Assembly: GCA_010279815.1 (NCBI GenBank)
Contig: QEOQ01000253.1
Coordinates: 749,978 to 813,977 of the forward strand
Length of the DNA stretch: 64,000 nucleotides
DNA from: Brachionus plicatilis
Lineage: Eukaryota > Rotifera > Eurotatoria > Ploima > Brachionidae
Direction of reading: 5' to 3'
The notes under the pieces are model-generated. The model made no database searches and was not told the DNA's origin. It was given only the letters and a program-made list of their open reading frames with translations. Below, in pieces: positions 35,147-46,700 of this stretch. The translations under genes and the position numbers were made by a program. How positions within the stretch are numbered: position 1 is the stretch's first letter; the number at the start of each line of letters is the position of its first letter.

Positions 35147-38100
35147 AATTTTTCAAAGTGGCTGCCGAAAAGTTCTCCAACCCAGTAAAATCAAACGAAA
35201 TCGGCCAAAACCTGATTGTTTTGGTGATTTTGAATCATTCCAGACAATCGATTTTGCTTAAAAATGCCTTTCTCTCAGATCAAAAAGATTCCAAAAGCTT
35301 TCAATACTGGTTTCCATTTTTAAATTTCAATTCAAAAGAAACTACCGGACAATTAATTGAACGGACCATTTATGTAAAAAAGCATCAATTTTTGATCTAA
35401 GTTAATATTTTATTTTCAGGAATTTGAAGAAGAATTTTGCAAAAATTTGATAAATATCGAAACAGAATCAAAAGCCTGCCCTTCATCCAAAAAATGTGAA
35501 TCAATTTGTTTAATAAGAATATACTCCACTCATTTGCTACCACTGTATTTACATCACAAATCAAATTCTCCAAAATTAACCTTTTTTCTTGTAATTTTAA
35601 ATCAACTTTCTAAACTAAATCATTTGAATCGCCAAAATCCAAACGAGATAAATAATGATAACCTCGATGAAAAATTGATGTGGATGAATTTAAACGAACT
35701 TGAGCAAGCCCAGCGTTCATATAAGCTTTTAGGACTAGAACCATTGCTTTTTTTCAAAAAATTTATCATTGAATCAAACGAGCTAAATTTGATGGTAGAT
35801 AATGTTTTCTATGAACCAAAAATGACATATTTTCAATGCGAAAATCAATTGAATAATAAACAGCCAGCTTCTTTAGTTGATTTAATGGTTCTTTCAGCAA
35901 AATTTCATAAAAATGGTAAAAAGTCTTCTTTTAGTTTGTTTAGAAAAATAAATTGATTATTTTTTAAGTTCAAGAGCGGCTTTTTAACATCTATTATGAA
36001 TTCACGTATCCAAGTGAATACTTAAGCGTTGTTAGATTTAAAATTCTATTCAACAAATTTGCCAATTTTTTGCTTCAACAAATTGATGCTAACACTAACT
36101 TAGATAATGCTTTGGAGAGATATTTTTTTGCTTTTGATGTAAACCAAAAATGTCTGCTGACGTTCTCCGACTTTCTAATGGGTAAATATTTTGTTTTCTA
36201 ATTAATTTCTTTTGTTTTCAAAAAAATGAATTTTTATCCTTAATTTAATATAAATTGATATAAATTAGGAGAAAATTTTTTCTTTTTTTACTTTGGTTAT
36301 TTTGATTCTTTTTCTATTTTAATATTGGTAACTTTGGTTCTTTTATTTTAAACAATTTATTCAAAGAACCAAGATAGAAAAAAAATACCAAAAAAAGAAC
36401 TCTTTACTGAGATTTTGAAGCAACTATAGAAAATGAAATACAAAAAGAAAATTCACAGAAGTTATCCTAATTGCAGTATGCTAATTAATTAAGTAGAAAA
36501 TGAAAATAAAAATATATTGATTCTAAATGAAAACAAATGACTATTCCAAAAGATATAATATTTGAAAAGGCATGATATATCAAATTAATTTTAAATTTAT
36601 ATTTCAAGATTACTCTCACAAAAATTCTTACGTAAAAAATTTGTTTTTTAATAAAACAAATCATAACACATAATCTTCAGCAATCTTTGTTGTCTTGAAA
36701 AGCTGAAAAAAATTAGTCATGGTTTCTAAAATAACTGGTGTAGAATAAAAAATGGCACAAAATTAATTTTATTATGAAGAACTTTTTATTTAACTAAGGC
36801 GTTAATTTTTTTTTAAATTATAACTGAACCCTCCTATTTTGAAAAAATAATATCAGTTAAGGTATCGAATTCCATGACGACGTATGATATCGAGCCTAGA
36901 GCGAACAGTCTTGGCATGGTCTTGTACAACCTTTGTTTTTCTGAATCCTTAAATTATTATTTTTATTATTATTATTATTAATTTCAGCCTCATAGGCAAT
37001 TTAAAATTATATCTATATAAATTATATAATTTTAAATATTCAAATTATATCTGATCACCTATTTTTTGTCTAATTGCGTCATTAGATAATTAAAATTAGT
37101 CGTCATTAGATAATTAAAAATACTTTTTTCTGGGTTGTTTTCATACCCTTTTATTTTTTTATTAATTTTTATTAGGAGGCCTTTATTAAAAGCAATGGTC
37201 ATTTGAATTGATGGAGGTATTTAGAATTTTTTTTCCAGCTTTTCTAAAGCAATAAAACTTGCTGAAAAAATAAAATTTTGCTTATTAAAAAAATTGACAG
37301 ATCCGATTTTATGATTGAATGATTTTAAAAGATCTTTAAAATGAACTGATCAATCCTAACTCATTTTAATATAAAACAAATTTTAATACATTTAATTTAA
37401 GAATTAAATTAAGAATGAATTGATTTAAGTTTTAGAAAATTTTAATATTAAAAAAGTCAAGATACAAACAAAAATAAATTGAAATGCATTGAATTTAAAA
37501 AATTTCATCTAAGGATTGGCAGCAATGGAGCCATCGACTCAACATGGAGGTCCACCTGCTGAACAACGATGTAAATACATTTTTCGCTATTATTCATTCA
37601 GTGAATTAAATAAACAAATTGATGATAACAAAACCAATCTAACTGCTCAAAATACCTCAATACTGGATTTTGGTCAATTCAGGTATATAAATAATTTTAA
37701 CAAAAATTTTTGATATCTTTATGGCATCCAAAATAAAAAAAGTGTTTGAGAAATAAAAATTTATAAGCAAAATACTTAAAATTAAACACTTGAAATAAAA
37801 CCTGTGAAATTTTAAATTACACAGAAATCGGTTTTGAAATGTTTAAACCTTTTTTTTTTAAGAAATCTAACGAAAGATATTATGAATTTAAAAAAGGGAG
37901 GTTTTAAATTAGACAATGAAATACTGGAGACCGAAGCTTATAGTGGATACAAGTATTTTATGAATTAACTGTCAATAAAAAAAATTAATTTAATATTTGT
38001 AGAGCATTTGGCCTACGAAATCAAAGTGAAAATTTATCTTTGTCTGATTTTTTAATTGGAGTTGGTCAACTAAAATTTCGGGGAACTTCGGTTCTATTCA

Positions 38101-40172
38101 GATTTAGCAAATCAATAATTGATATTCTAAATTTTGCTGGACTTGGATTAAATTCAGAATTAGATAGAAATTTGAAATCAATAGGGAAACAAGATAAAAT
38201 ACTTGAGAATGAACTATATGAAATAGCGGCTCATTCTGTTCGCATTAAGCGAACTGGTACTGTAGCTGATATATCAGCATTATGGGATTTAGAAGGTGCT
38301 ACAACACCAAACATATCAATAGGTTTTATAAATAATTAAAAAAAATTCATTTTAATGTTAATTATAAATAATAGATAAACCAGTATTCACAGATTTAAAC
38401 AAGCCACAATTCGGACGAATAGAGTCTTTGGACTCTTTTAACCAAGTAAGTTGATATTTTTAATTTTGTTTTAATATAAATTTTTATTGATGTTTTTACT
38501 TGGAAGCTATTAAATATATTCAAGAGTAAAACAAGCCCCAAAAATATATCAGTTTTTATTAAAGAAAAAGCAGACGAATTTTGATTCTAAATACAAAATT
38601 CTGACTAAGAATAATTTTGTTTTTTTTTTAAATTAAAATTTGAATGTTTTTTAAAAATTATAAGTAAAAATGCCAAAATATGGAATTTTTATTTAAAAAT
38701 ACTAAAAATTTGTACTAATTTTATTCTATGCTAAATTTTTAAATTTAAAATAAAAATTTAGTTTAGAATAAAATTCATCAGCTACATCTGTATTTAAATA
38801 TTAAATTTTCACTTTTAACTTTTATACACTTTCTTATTAAACAGTATTTTTAAGATTCTTTTATATGTCAATTTTAACCAAAATTATTCCTTGCTTAAAA
38901 TTAAAATATGTCAATTTTTTTTTAATTCTCTTTTAAAAACCATTGAATAAAATGAACACTTATAATCGGTCTATTGAGTGTTAGAACATTTTATTAAATT
39001 TATAATTATTGGTTTTTAATATTATTTTTTTGTTTTATTATTAAAGAAAACTCAACCGAATGAGATGATAAATGGTTTGCGCTATTACGAAAGAGCATTA
39101 AAAGATTTGAATACATCAAATGACATAGTAATAAGCAAGGATCCATACAGTTGGGGAAAAGTGGATATGACAGCCATGGCAAAGTGTTTAATAATGATTT
39201 GTCGAAGTCTAAAAGAAATAGTTTCTAATGAAAGTCGCCTACTAAAAATAAATGCACCCTGCTATATTCTAGGAGACATTCATGGAAATTTTCACGATCT
39301 CATTTGCTTTGAAAAAGCGCTGTGGAGAATGGGACCAATGCTAACTCCATCTTGTTTCTTGTTTCTTGGTGATTATGTTGACCGTGGTCATGAAGGGGTT
39401 GAAGTTATTAGTTACATGTTTGCACAAAAAATTTTGTGTCCAAACAAATTTTTTATTCTACGTGGAAACCATGAACTAAGAGATATACAAAAGATGTATC
39501 ACTTTTTTGAGTAAGTCTTTATTAATTGTTGTATTTATGAAAAGATTAATGCCTAAAATTCTAGTGAATGCAAAACAAAATTTGGTGACGAACTTGGAGA
39601 GCAAGTTTGGGAGGAAATAAATGAAGTTTTCGATTGTTTGCCTCTGGCAGCTATTGTAGATAACAAAATATTTTGTATTCATGGTGGTATACCCTCAGAA
39701 TTGATTCACACTGACGCTAAAGTGGATGAAATAAATAAAATCAGCTGTCCGCTAAGAAATCCAGAAAAAGAATCATCTATGGCTTGGGAAATTCTATGGA
39801 ATGATCCATTATCGTAAGATAAAGACATATTTCAAATAAAAATAATCAATTTAAAATTTTTTTTTGAAAAGAAGCCAATCTACTGTGGACATGAATGTAT
39901 TGAAAGAAAATTGTGGTTTTACTGATAATACTCAACGTGGTACTGGCTATTTTTTTAGCCATCAAGCATTGAATGAATTCTTAAATAGAAATAATTTGTC
40001 TTATGTTATTAGGGCTCATGAAGTTCAACAAATAGGTTTTAAAATTCAATTAGGTGGTAAATTATTAACTGTATTTTCATCGTCACATTACTGTGGTGGA
40101 AGCAACGAAGCGGCTACTGTACTTGTCGATTCCAATAAATTGAGATTAATCAGATTAGATACGCATTCATAA
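35147..40172 (+). CDS. Nudix-like / EF-hand-like / PPP-family Ser/Thr phosphatase fusion (first exon not found)
   Basis: Ten exons join in phase: 35147-35373, 35420-35915, 35969-36181, 37514-37682, 37863-37952, 38003-38322, 38375-38445, 39047-39510, 39565-39813 and 39872-40172, about 865 aa plus a missing N-terminus. (1) Residues 1-155 look Nudix-like: [26 protein letters not shown], a degenerate Nudix box ([19 protein letters not shown]), and FLVILNQ...[12 protein letters not shown]. (2) Residues about 240-420 hold EF-hand-like helices ([46 protein letters not shown]). (3) Residues about 560-865 are a complete PPP catalytic domain: [53 protein letters not shown]. All metal ligands and the catalytic His of the PPP fold are present, so phosphatase activity is expected. 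The Nudix box lacks the usual REUxEE spacing and may be inactive. The joins on both sides of the 1.3-kb intron 3 preserve an EF-hand motif (SDFLMG|LAAMEP), supporting one gene. The architecture is unlike PP1, PP2A, PP2B or PPEF. Confidence 0.8.
36850..36982 (+). mobile_element. Non-LTR retrotransposon 3' end with (ATT)n tail
   Basis: A less AT-rich block (CATGACGACGTATGATATCG, GAGCGAACAGTCTTGGCATG) is followed by TTATTATTTTTATTATTATTATT. This is the same layout as the other trinucleotide-tailed ends in the window. No protein is encoded. Confidence 0.4.
37076..37125. repeat. Tandem repeat, about 25-nt unit x2
   Basis: CGTCATTAGATAATTAAAA occurs twice in direct orientation, spaced by about 25 nt. 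Confidence 0.7.
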
Positions 40173-40384
40173 TTGTTATGTTTTTTTTTTTATTTTAATT
40201 ACAATTTGGGCAATAGTTTTCAAAGTTTTTAGCAAATTTAAATTGTTACTACCATTTCAAATATTTAATAAATAACTATTTTTAAAAATTTATTTTTACA
40301 AATGACAAAATGGTACAAGGAAAATTTACTTTCGTTTTCAATCGAAGTGAGTTTTATTAGATTAAAAATATCTCTTCTTAATGC

Positions 40385-40393
40385 TATATAAAG
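40385..40393 (+). promoter_or_regulatory. TATA box of the small secreted-protein gene
   Basis: TATATAAAG lies about 43 nt upstream of the ATG at 40436, a good match to a core TATA box with a very short leader. Confidence 0.45.
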
Positions 40394-40435
40394 ATGTTGG
40401 AATAGATTAATTCGAAAAATTTTATTAATCAAAAA

Positions 40436-40675
40436 ATGCTTTTTATAAAATGTATTTTATCAATCCTTCTGAATTTTTTTATCCTCGGATTTTTTGGTAA
40501 TCTGGGGAACGTGGTTCAAGGTGCAGCTATTTTGGGTGCAAATTTAGAGTATCAAGATCTTGATAGACTTTATGCATATGAAGAATTTTGCGATCCTTAC
40601 GATTATCAATGTGATGATTCAGAATATATTAAAATAGTTGATTTCTATTATACAATTGAGTATGCTTATAGATAA
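40436..40675 (+). CDS. Small secreted protein (79 aa), unknown function
   Basis: A single-exon frame opens with a strong signal peptide (MLFIKCILSILLNFFILGFF). The mature part is short, acidic and Tyr-rich (LEYQDLDRLYAYEEFC, DPYDYQC), with a Cys pair that could form a disulphide. A TATA box precedes it at a suitable distance. No family is recognised. It could be a secreted peptide or matrix component, or a precursor. It is 263 nt downstream of the phosphatase gene on the same strand but with its own promoter. Confidence 0.55.
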   Translation: MLFIKCILSILLNFFILGFFGNLGNVVQGAAILGANLEYQDLDRLYAYEEFCDPYDYQCDDSEYIKIVDFYYTIEYAYR

Positions 40676-41364
40676 ATCAAAAAATTCAGTTTAAACTGAA
40701 AAAGGCTTTCTTTAATTTATATATTTAGCACATTTGTTAAAATTAATAAATTTTATATGTATTTTATTAAGGCACTTAAATTAAATTGTACTTTTATGTT
40801 TTAAAAATTATTTTTTATTAACAAGGTTACTGCTTTTTTGTATAAATGTTTTTTTTTCAATCGAATATTTTTTCTGTCAAAAATTTTGAAATAATAAATT
40901 TTAAATCATGTTCTTAAATTTACTTACCCTGTTTTAACGCAAAAGAATAAAATTTTCTCCATTACTAAATTAAAATTTCTAATAAAGATTTGAACTTAAA
41001 TTTCAAAAATCATCTTTTAAAATAAAACAGTCCACCTTAGTAAGGACATAGTGATTAAGATTCTAAATTCTTTCTAAAATTTATTTCATAGACCTGGAGT
41101 AAGGATGAATAGGCAAAACTATAAAGGTACCATCAGAGGAGAATGCAGCAATTTTTCATTGAAATCTATCAAAGATTTTAAAAATTCAAATAAATTTTTA
41201 AACTGTCAGACTATTATTATTTTTGTTTAAATAAATTGTTTAATTTTAATTTAGCACATCTGACATCAATATTATAAATAATTTTCTTAAACGTTATAGC
41301 TTACTTTCATTTCAACATCAATTTTTATCAAGAATGCTAAATTTTTCATAAAAAATTTTAAATT

Positions 41365-41540
41365 TCGATGATGGTAGAATTGATCTTAAAAGCAAGTTAA
41401 TTCCAAATGATGCAAGAAGACTGAGGTGTGATTTAAGAAATAAAGAATTGATGTATAAACCGGGTATAAAATCAAAACATTTTGTTAACAAAATTGAATA
41501 CCTTTATTCTAGACAGATTAATAAATTTGTAATTTTTTAA
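41365..41540 (+). pseudogene. Short coding relic of unknown origin
   Basis: An open run translates to GRIDLKSKLIPNDARRLRCD followed by LRNKELMYKPGIKSKHFVNK and IEYLYSRQ before a stop. The amino-acid composition is protein-like, not the Lys/Phe/Ile noise seen elsewhere, but there is no start, no partner exon and no family I recognise. Confidence 0.25.
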
Positions 41541-41784
41541 AAAGACTTAATAATCAGGTATTTAACTTGGTAAATTAACCATCAGCGGATTAATTAATTT
41601 AAAGGCCATTGAAATCGATACCCCAAATTTTTAAACTTTTTCCCCAATTATTAAATAAAATTCCAAAATTATTTAAATTATGCATAAAAAAATAAGTTAA
41701 TCCTAAATTTAATAGAATTCCACCTTTTTTAAATACTTGACACTAATTAATAAAATTTGACGCTTTTTATAAAAAAATTATAAC

Positions 41785-41948
41785 TACCGTATTCCCTCGT
41801 TCGATTATGCTGCACCGTAAATTAAGCTACCAGCTTTTGGACCATGCACCAAAGTACATCTCACTCATGATAAAATATTTTTAATTTGATGTTTTAATTT
41901 GCCTGTCTTGGCTTGTAAAGCAGCATAATCGAACGAGGGAATACGGTA
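41785..41948. repeat. 164-nt MITE with perfect 29-nt terminal inverted repeats
   Basis: The left TIR (41785-41813, starting TACCGTATTCCCTCGTTCGA) and the right TIR (41920-41948) are exact reverse complements over 29 nt. The 106-nt interior has no coding sequence. The perfect TIRs argue for a recent insertion. I see no clear target-site duplication. Confidence 0.9.
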
Positions 41949-42212
41949 ATTTAGGACAAAGTACCTAATTTTTTTTATCTTTGACACTTTTTAACTGATT
42001 GATTTGATTCGATTCCACTTGGGGTAGACAAAAAGATTCATTAAAAAAAATGAGAAAAAAGAAAGCCTTTTTTTTTAATCTGAAGAAACTTTAGCTCGGC
42101 ACAGATAAAACAAATAAATAAATAAGAAGGCCTACAACCTCCGACTGATAATCAGATTCAGCAATCGACAAAGTCAAATACAATGAGAATCAGTGGACAT
42201 TAAGCATTACAA

Positions 42213-42488
42213 GTGCCATCATCAAATAGTGGCAGCAGCTCAAAAAAAAAATCCAATTTCGACTCAGTTGGAAGACATCCCGATTCAATCAAATCGCAAA
42301 AAAGGGAGACCTTTAAAACAGTTGGAACATTGATAAGACAACCAAATGAGACACAAGTTTCAAACACTGTTCTGAAAGGCATCGAGTCTGATGAGTCTGA
42401 AGTTGAGGAAGAATTTGTTCCAAAAAGAGCAAGAATTGAGTCAATGAGTCAAGAGATAAGTGACAAAAAAATAAAATCGTATGATTAA
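42213..42488 (+). CDS. Ser/Glu/Lys-rich frame of unknown status (no ATG at start)
   Basis: An open frame runs from about 42204 to the TAA at 42488: SSNSGSSSKKKSNFDSVG, FKTVGTLIRQPNETQVSNTV, ESDESEVEEEFVPKRARI. The mixed polar composition looks like a disordered nuclear protein, not noise. It begins with a GTG and no ATG, so it would have to be a spliced terminal exon or a fragment of a retroelement ORF1 or retrogene. The flanking CTTTAGCTCGGCACAGA repeat supports a mobile origin. Confidence 0.3.
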   Translation: MPSSNSGSSSKKKSNFDSVGRHPDSIKSQKRETFKTVGTLIRQPNETQVSNTVLKGIESDESEVEEEFVPKRARIESMSQEISDKKIKSYD

Positions 42489-42763
42489 TGCGGCGTGCAA
42501 ATGAAGAAAAGAAGTTACTGGGCTTGTCCGAATAAATGTGGAATAAAATAAAAAAATAGGGTTGAAATCAAAAAAATATTGTTTTTTTTTTAATTGTCAT
42601 TTTAATTAATTTGTAGTCATCTTTTAAAAAATAGGGTTTTTTTTAATTTTTGTGTGTCTTTTTTATTTTTGTGTTTTTTTTAATAAAATTGGGGAAAAAA
42701 ATTAATAATTTGAGGTATTTTATTAAAAATTTGTGGTGTACAATCTAAATTTCCCTTAATTTA

Positions 42764-42893
42764 ATTTCCTCTTTTAATTCATCAACTATTGAACCAAATG
42801 TTAGTTTTGAATCTAATGTAATTCCTAAGTATTTAGCTTTTGTTTAACTATTTAATTTATTAGCGTAAACTTGGAGGTCACGATTAATTTTTT
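42764..42893 (-). mobile_element. LINE reverse-transcriptase fragment (family A), second copy
   Basis: On the minus strand: VYANKLNS, a stop, then TKAKYLGITLDSKLTFGSIV and DELKEEIK. The pattern NKLN...KYLGI-LDSKL-F-S-VDELKE parallels the fragment at 24352-24740 residue for residue, including a nearby premature stop. Both copies are on the minus strand. Confidence 0.6.
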
Positions 42894-43746
42894 ATTTTTT
42901 CTTTTAAGGTTTTTGCAAAAATCATATAGCATAACTTTTTAACAGAGATCATCTCTGCTACATAATGTTAGAGGGAGTATCAAAATGAAAAGTTTTCAAA
43001 ATTCGAAAAAAAAACAAAGAAGGTTTCGAATCAAGATATATTGAATACCCAACTCCATTGTGTCATTGCTACCTTACTATTTCTTCTTCTTCTTATTTTT
43101 ATTTTATTTTTTTTTATTTTACTTTTTTACTTATTCTGAAGGAGCTTTAGCTCGGTACAGAAAACAAATAAATAAAACAAAATTAAAAATAAATTATTCA
43201 GCAAAATTCAGGGAATTAAAAATAAATATGTCAAAAAAAATTCGACATTATGTAATTATTTTTGTGGTTTACACAATGTGCTTTTATTTCACAATTTTAA
43301 TGGGTATAGATATTACAGCTGAGCTAAAATTTATTTATTTTTAATTAATGCATAAATAATATTAATTGAATGATAATAATTTGAATAATAATATTAATAA
43401 AAAAAAATTTTAAAAATCAATTTTATTTTTTTAACCGACTATAAACATGTCAACAAAATCCAAACAAAATTTAATAAAAGAATAAAAGTCTAAAGTCATT
43501 GAAAATAGAATAAAATGATTAGTATTAATTCAAAGCTTTTGATTAATTGAATATTTTTTAAACTCTCTGTCAAACCAATTTTAATTGTTGTCTCATTTTT
43601 CTAAGCCCAAGAATACTTATCCTATTTTACAAATCATCATTTCATCAAAATAAATACAAAAATGGTACAAAAAATCAGAAGACTAGGAAAATTAAAAAAA
43701 GAAAAATGTATCGTTTTGATCTGACTTCATTTATACAACTCAAAAG

Positions 43747-46700
43747 CTACATATTTTTTAATGTACCATACAGTCCACTGTTGCCATTTGCGTCATACTT
43801 GCGACCATTGGCTAGTGAAAGAGTCCTGGAGCTGTAGTTTGTGTTTGGGTATAATAAGATTGGAACACTTGAAAAACAAAAAAGAATTAATTAAATTAAA
43901 ATAAATCAAAAATCGTCTACAAAAACATTAATGCTATGGGATTTAAACACACTTAAGTCAAGCGAGAACAAAAAATTGAAAAAACATAGGACCTTATTTA
44001 AATTCCGTCTACTTCAAGTTCTAACATTCAATCTAAAATAAAACGTAAATAAATGACGAAACTAGCTAAACAAACACCGAGTATCGAGAATTATTATTAT
44101 TATTTATATACTTTATGGCATTGGTTTTCAAAGTATTAGAATTATAGTGATTGTTCTGCATCATTTGATTTGGACCACCATAATTACTGTTATTTAGAGT
44201 AAAATTTCCATAATTACCATTCGAGTTGGACTGAGAAGGCGCCGAAGCTAGTCCAAGGTTAACTTGTGTCTGATTGTTCAGCACTGAATAGGGGTCCGAG
44301 TTCAGCATGTAATCGTTGTGAAGTCGATTGGTCATTTTTAGGGTCTGGCTGTATGGATTCGAATTTGAGCCTAGAGTGGACGCTGCTGCGTAATTCGACC
44401 TGCTAGCCGTGTTGTACCGATTTCTGTTTAGTGTGTTGGTGAGATTAGCATTTGTGGAAGATGAATTAGCAGCCAAACGCTGAAAATTAGGGCTTTCATT
44501 GAACTGACGGGCAGCTGAAATATTGGTCCGAATTTGAGCTGTGGCTGTGCTAGAAGAGATAAATGGATGAATTTCCTCGCTGAGCATGTGTCCACTGGCA
44601 TTTGAGTTGTGGTACTCGAAGAGCTCTTTTGTGTGCATTCGACGCCAAATCTGAGGGATGACACAAATGAGTATTGGCATGACAAAGCCAAAAACTAGAC
44701 CCGACATGACTACAATAGCCAGGCCAAGAATCGAATTTGTGCACAGGGCGTTTACCGCTTCGCGATAGCTTAGGCTTGTTTGGTCACAGTTTATAGAAGC
44801 ACGAATTCGGTCTATCAGACCTTCTATCAGAATGGCTGTTTCGGAAAAATTGTGATTGTAAATAAAATTATTTTTAATTTTTCCGTATAGATTAATAAAA
44901 TTGTCTTTGTAAAGTGTATTGGCTGTTCGCACTTTGGCTACAATTTTGTTAAATTCAATTGAAAATGGCAAGTGGAGTAGTAGATTTTGTTTGTTTAAGT
45001 TTTGAGACCTGATTTGACCACTTGAGCATGAAGTAAAATATTGAACCACTAAAATTAAAAAAAAAAATTTAATGAAATTTGAATTAATTAAAAAGACAAA
45101 AAAGCAATTCAATTTGAATGTTACTATTTTACAGAGTTGTTTAAAAGTCACAAGTCTCAAGTCAAGTCCAAGTCCGGGATTTTTTTAAAAATTTTTTTCA
45201 AATGTCAAAGTCAAGGTCTGTAATTGGACTTAAAGTTGTATTTTTTTTAAGTCAAGTCAAAACTTGGATTTTTTTAAGATATTTAGATAGTTTTTTAGTT
45301 TTTTTATTCCTTTTTATAGGAGAAATTGATTGATTATGATTTAAATTTTGTCATTACCTTACAATTTTGGATGTTTTTTTTTCAAAATTTTTATCTTAAA
45401 TGAAACCAAAGTATCAATTATTTTTAACCATAATAACTTTAGAATTTGAATTTTGATTAACTCTTGATTTATTTCAAAAATCTTAATTGTGGGGTTGTGA
45501 AGTTCGTTTCAATTCGATCTTTTCAATTCAGAAAAACTTGAATAACTTTTTTACTAAAAAAGATATTTTAGTTCTATAAAATGCTTAATTATAAGCAAAT
45601 TTGCTTAATGCAGCAAAATACTCTGCAATTTTCTGCATTTTGCACGCCTTTAAAAAGTATTCTAATCAACTGTGCAAGCACATTGCAGAGTTTTTGCAGA
45701 CATATATTTTCGGGCTAAGCAAAGTTGCTTAAAGAATAAGCATTTTACAGAACTAAATTATTCCTTATAGTAAAAAAGTTATTCTAATTTTTCTGAATTG
45801 AAACGATCGAATTGAAATGAACTTCACAACCCCGTCCGGGCTATAAAATTTAAATAAAAAGTCTGAACTCGGAAATTTTTTTGGGACTTTTAAAAAACTC
45901 TGCAATTTTTTATCTAGTTACAAATATTCTTTTAAAAAATGATGATTTTAAACGACTTGCAAAAAATAATGTGTTTGAATTGAAAATTTTAATCTTTCAA
46001 CTCTTGCTACTTCAATTAAACCAGAAAATTAATAATATCATCAAAAATAGAAAACATATTTAAATAAATATATTAGTATATTTTTTTTACTATCTAAAAT
46101 TGTCTTAAAACATTATTTCTGACTCTATTTTACTTGTTGCAATCACGATTACGAAAAAGAAAGAATAAAATTTATTTCATCTAAAAGACTAGCTTAAAGA
46201 ATATCTAAAAATATCTACATATTGAAATATGAGTAAAAAATTGAGGTAGATAAAAAAATAAGTAAGAATTAATATCCGGTCTGTAATAGCATTTTTTTTG
46301 AAAATTTGGCGCTAATTTAAAGGATTATAGTATTTTGCACATATTATTTTATATTTGTACTCCAAATTCAACTAAGCATCAAATAAAAATCAAAATTTAG
46401 TGAAACAAAAAAACAAAGCAAAATCTTTCCTTTATTTAAAGAGCTAAAATTTTTGAGTTATAATAGGTTTATGCATTTATCAGTTATCCGAATTTAATCT
46501 TTACTAAAATAGATCTTTTGAAAAAGAATTTTATTATTGAAACATTGTATAAATTTTTAACGTCAATTATTTTTTGTACCTTTTGTTACTTTTGTCTAAT
46601 AAAGTCATAAAATTAATGAACAAGAAGCTTCAAATCAGTAAATATGCTTCCCTAACTCGCAACAATTAGTTGCTAAGAATATTTTGAAAAAATGTCTAAA

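Larger units (their letters stand above)
36182..37513. other. Large intron 3 of the phosphatase fusion gene, repeat-filled
   Basis: It contains an imperfect palindrome at about 36290-36405 (TTTGGTTCTT / AAGAACCAAG), a LINE-like end with an (ATT)n tail at 36850-36982, and a tandem duplication at about 37076-37125. It has no coding frame. The other introns of this gene are 45-600 nt. Confidence 0.6.
40676..43746. other. 3-kb repeat-rich intergenic region
   Basis: Besides the elements annotated separately (41785-41948, 42213-42488, 42764-42893) it holds two direct copies of a CTTTAGCTCGG(C/T)ACAGA block (42070-42115 and 43132-43180), each followed by AAATAAATAAA, probably 3' ends of one retroelement. 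A broken frame at about 41365-41540 (GRIDLKSKLIPNDARRLRCD) may be a transposon or gene relic. The frame at 43060-43344 starts in a poly-pyrimidine run and is not credible. Confidence 0.5.

Noticed and set aside
43060..43344. 94-aa frame with a hydrophobic start that could be taken for a signal peptide
   Set aside because: The start is a poly-pyrimidine run giving Phe/Leu repeats and the frame then crosses a dispersed repeat (CTTTAGCTCGG).
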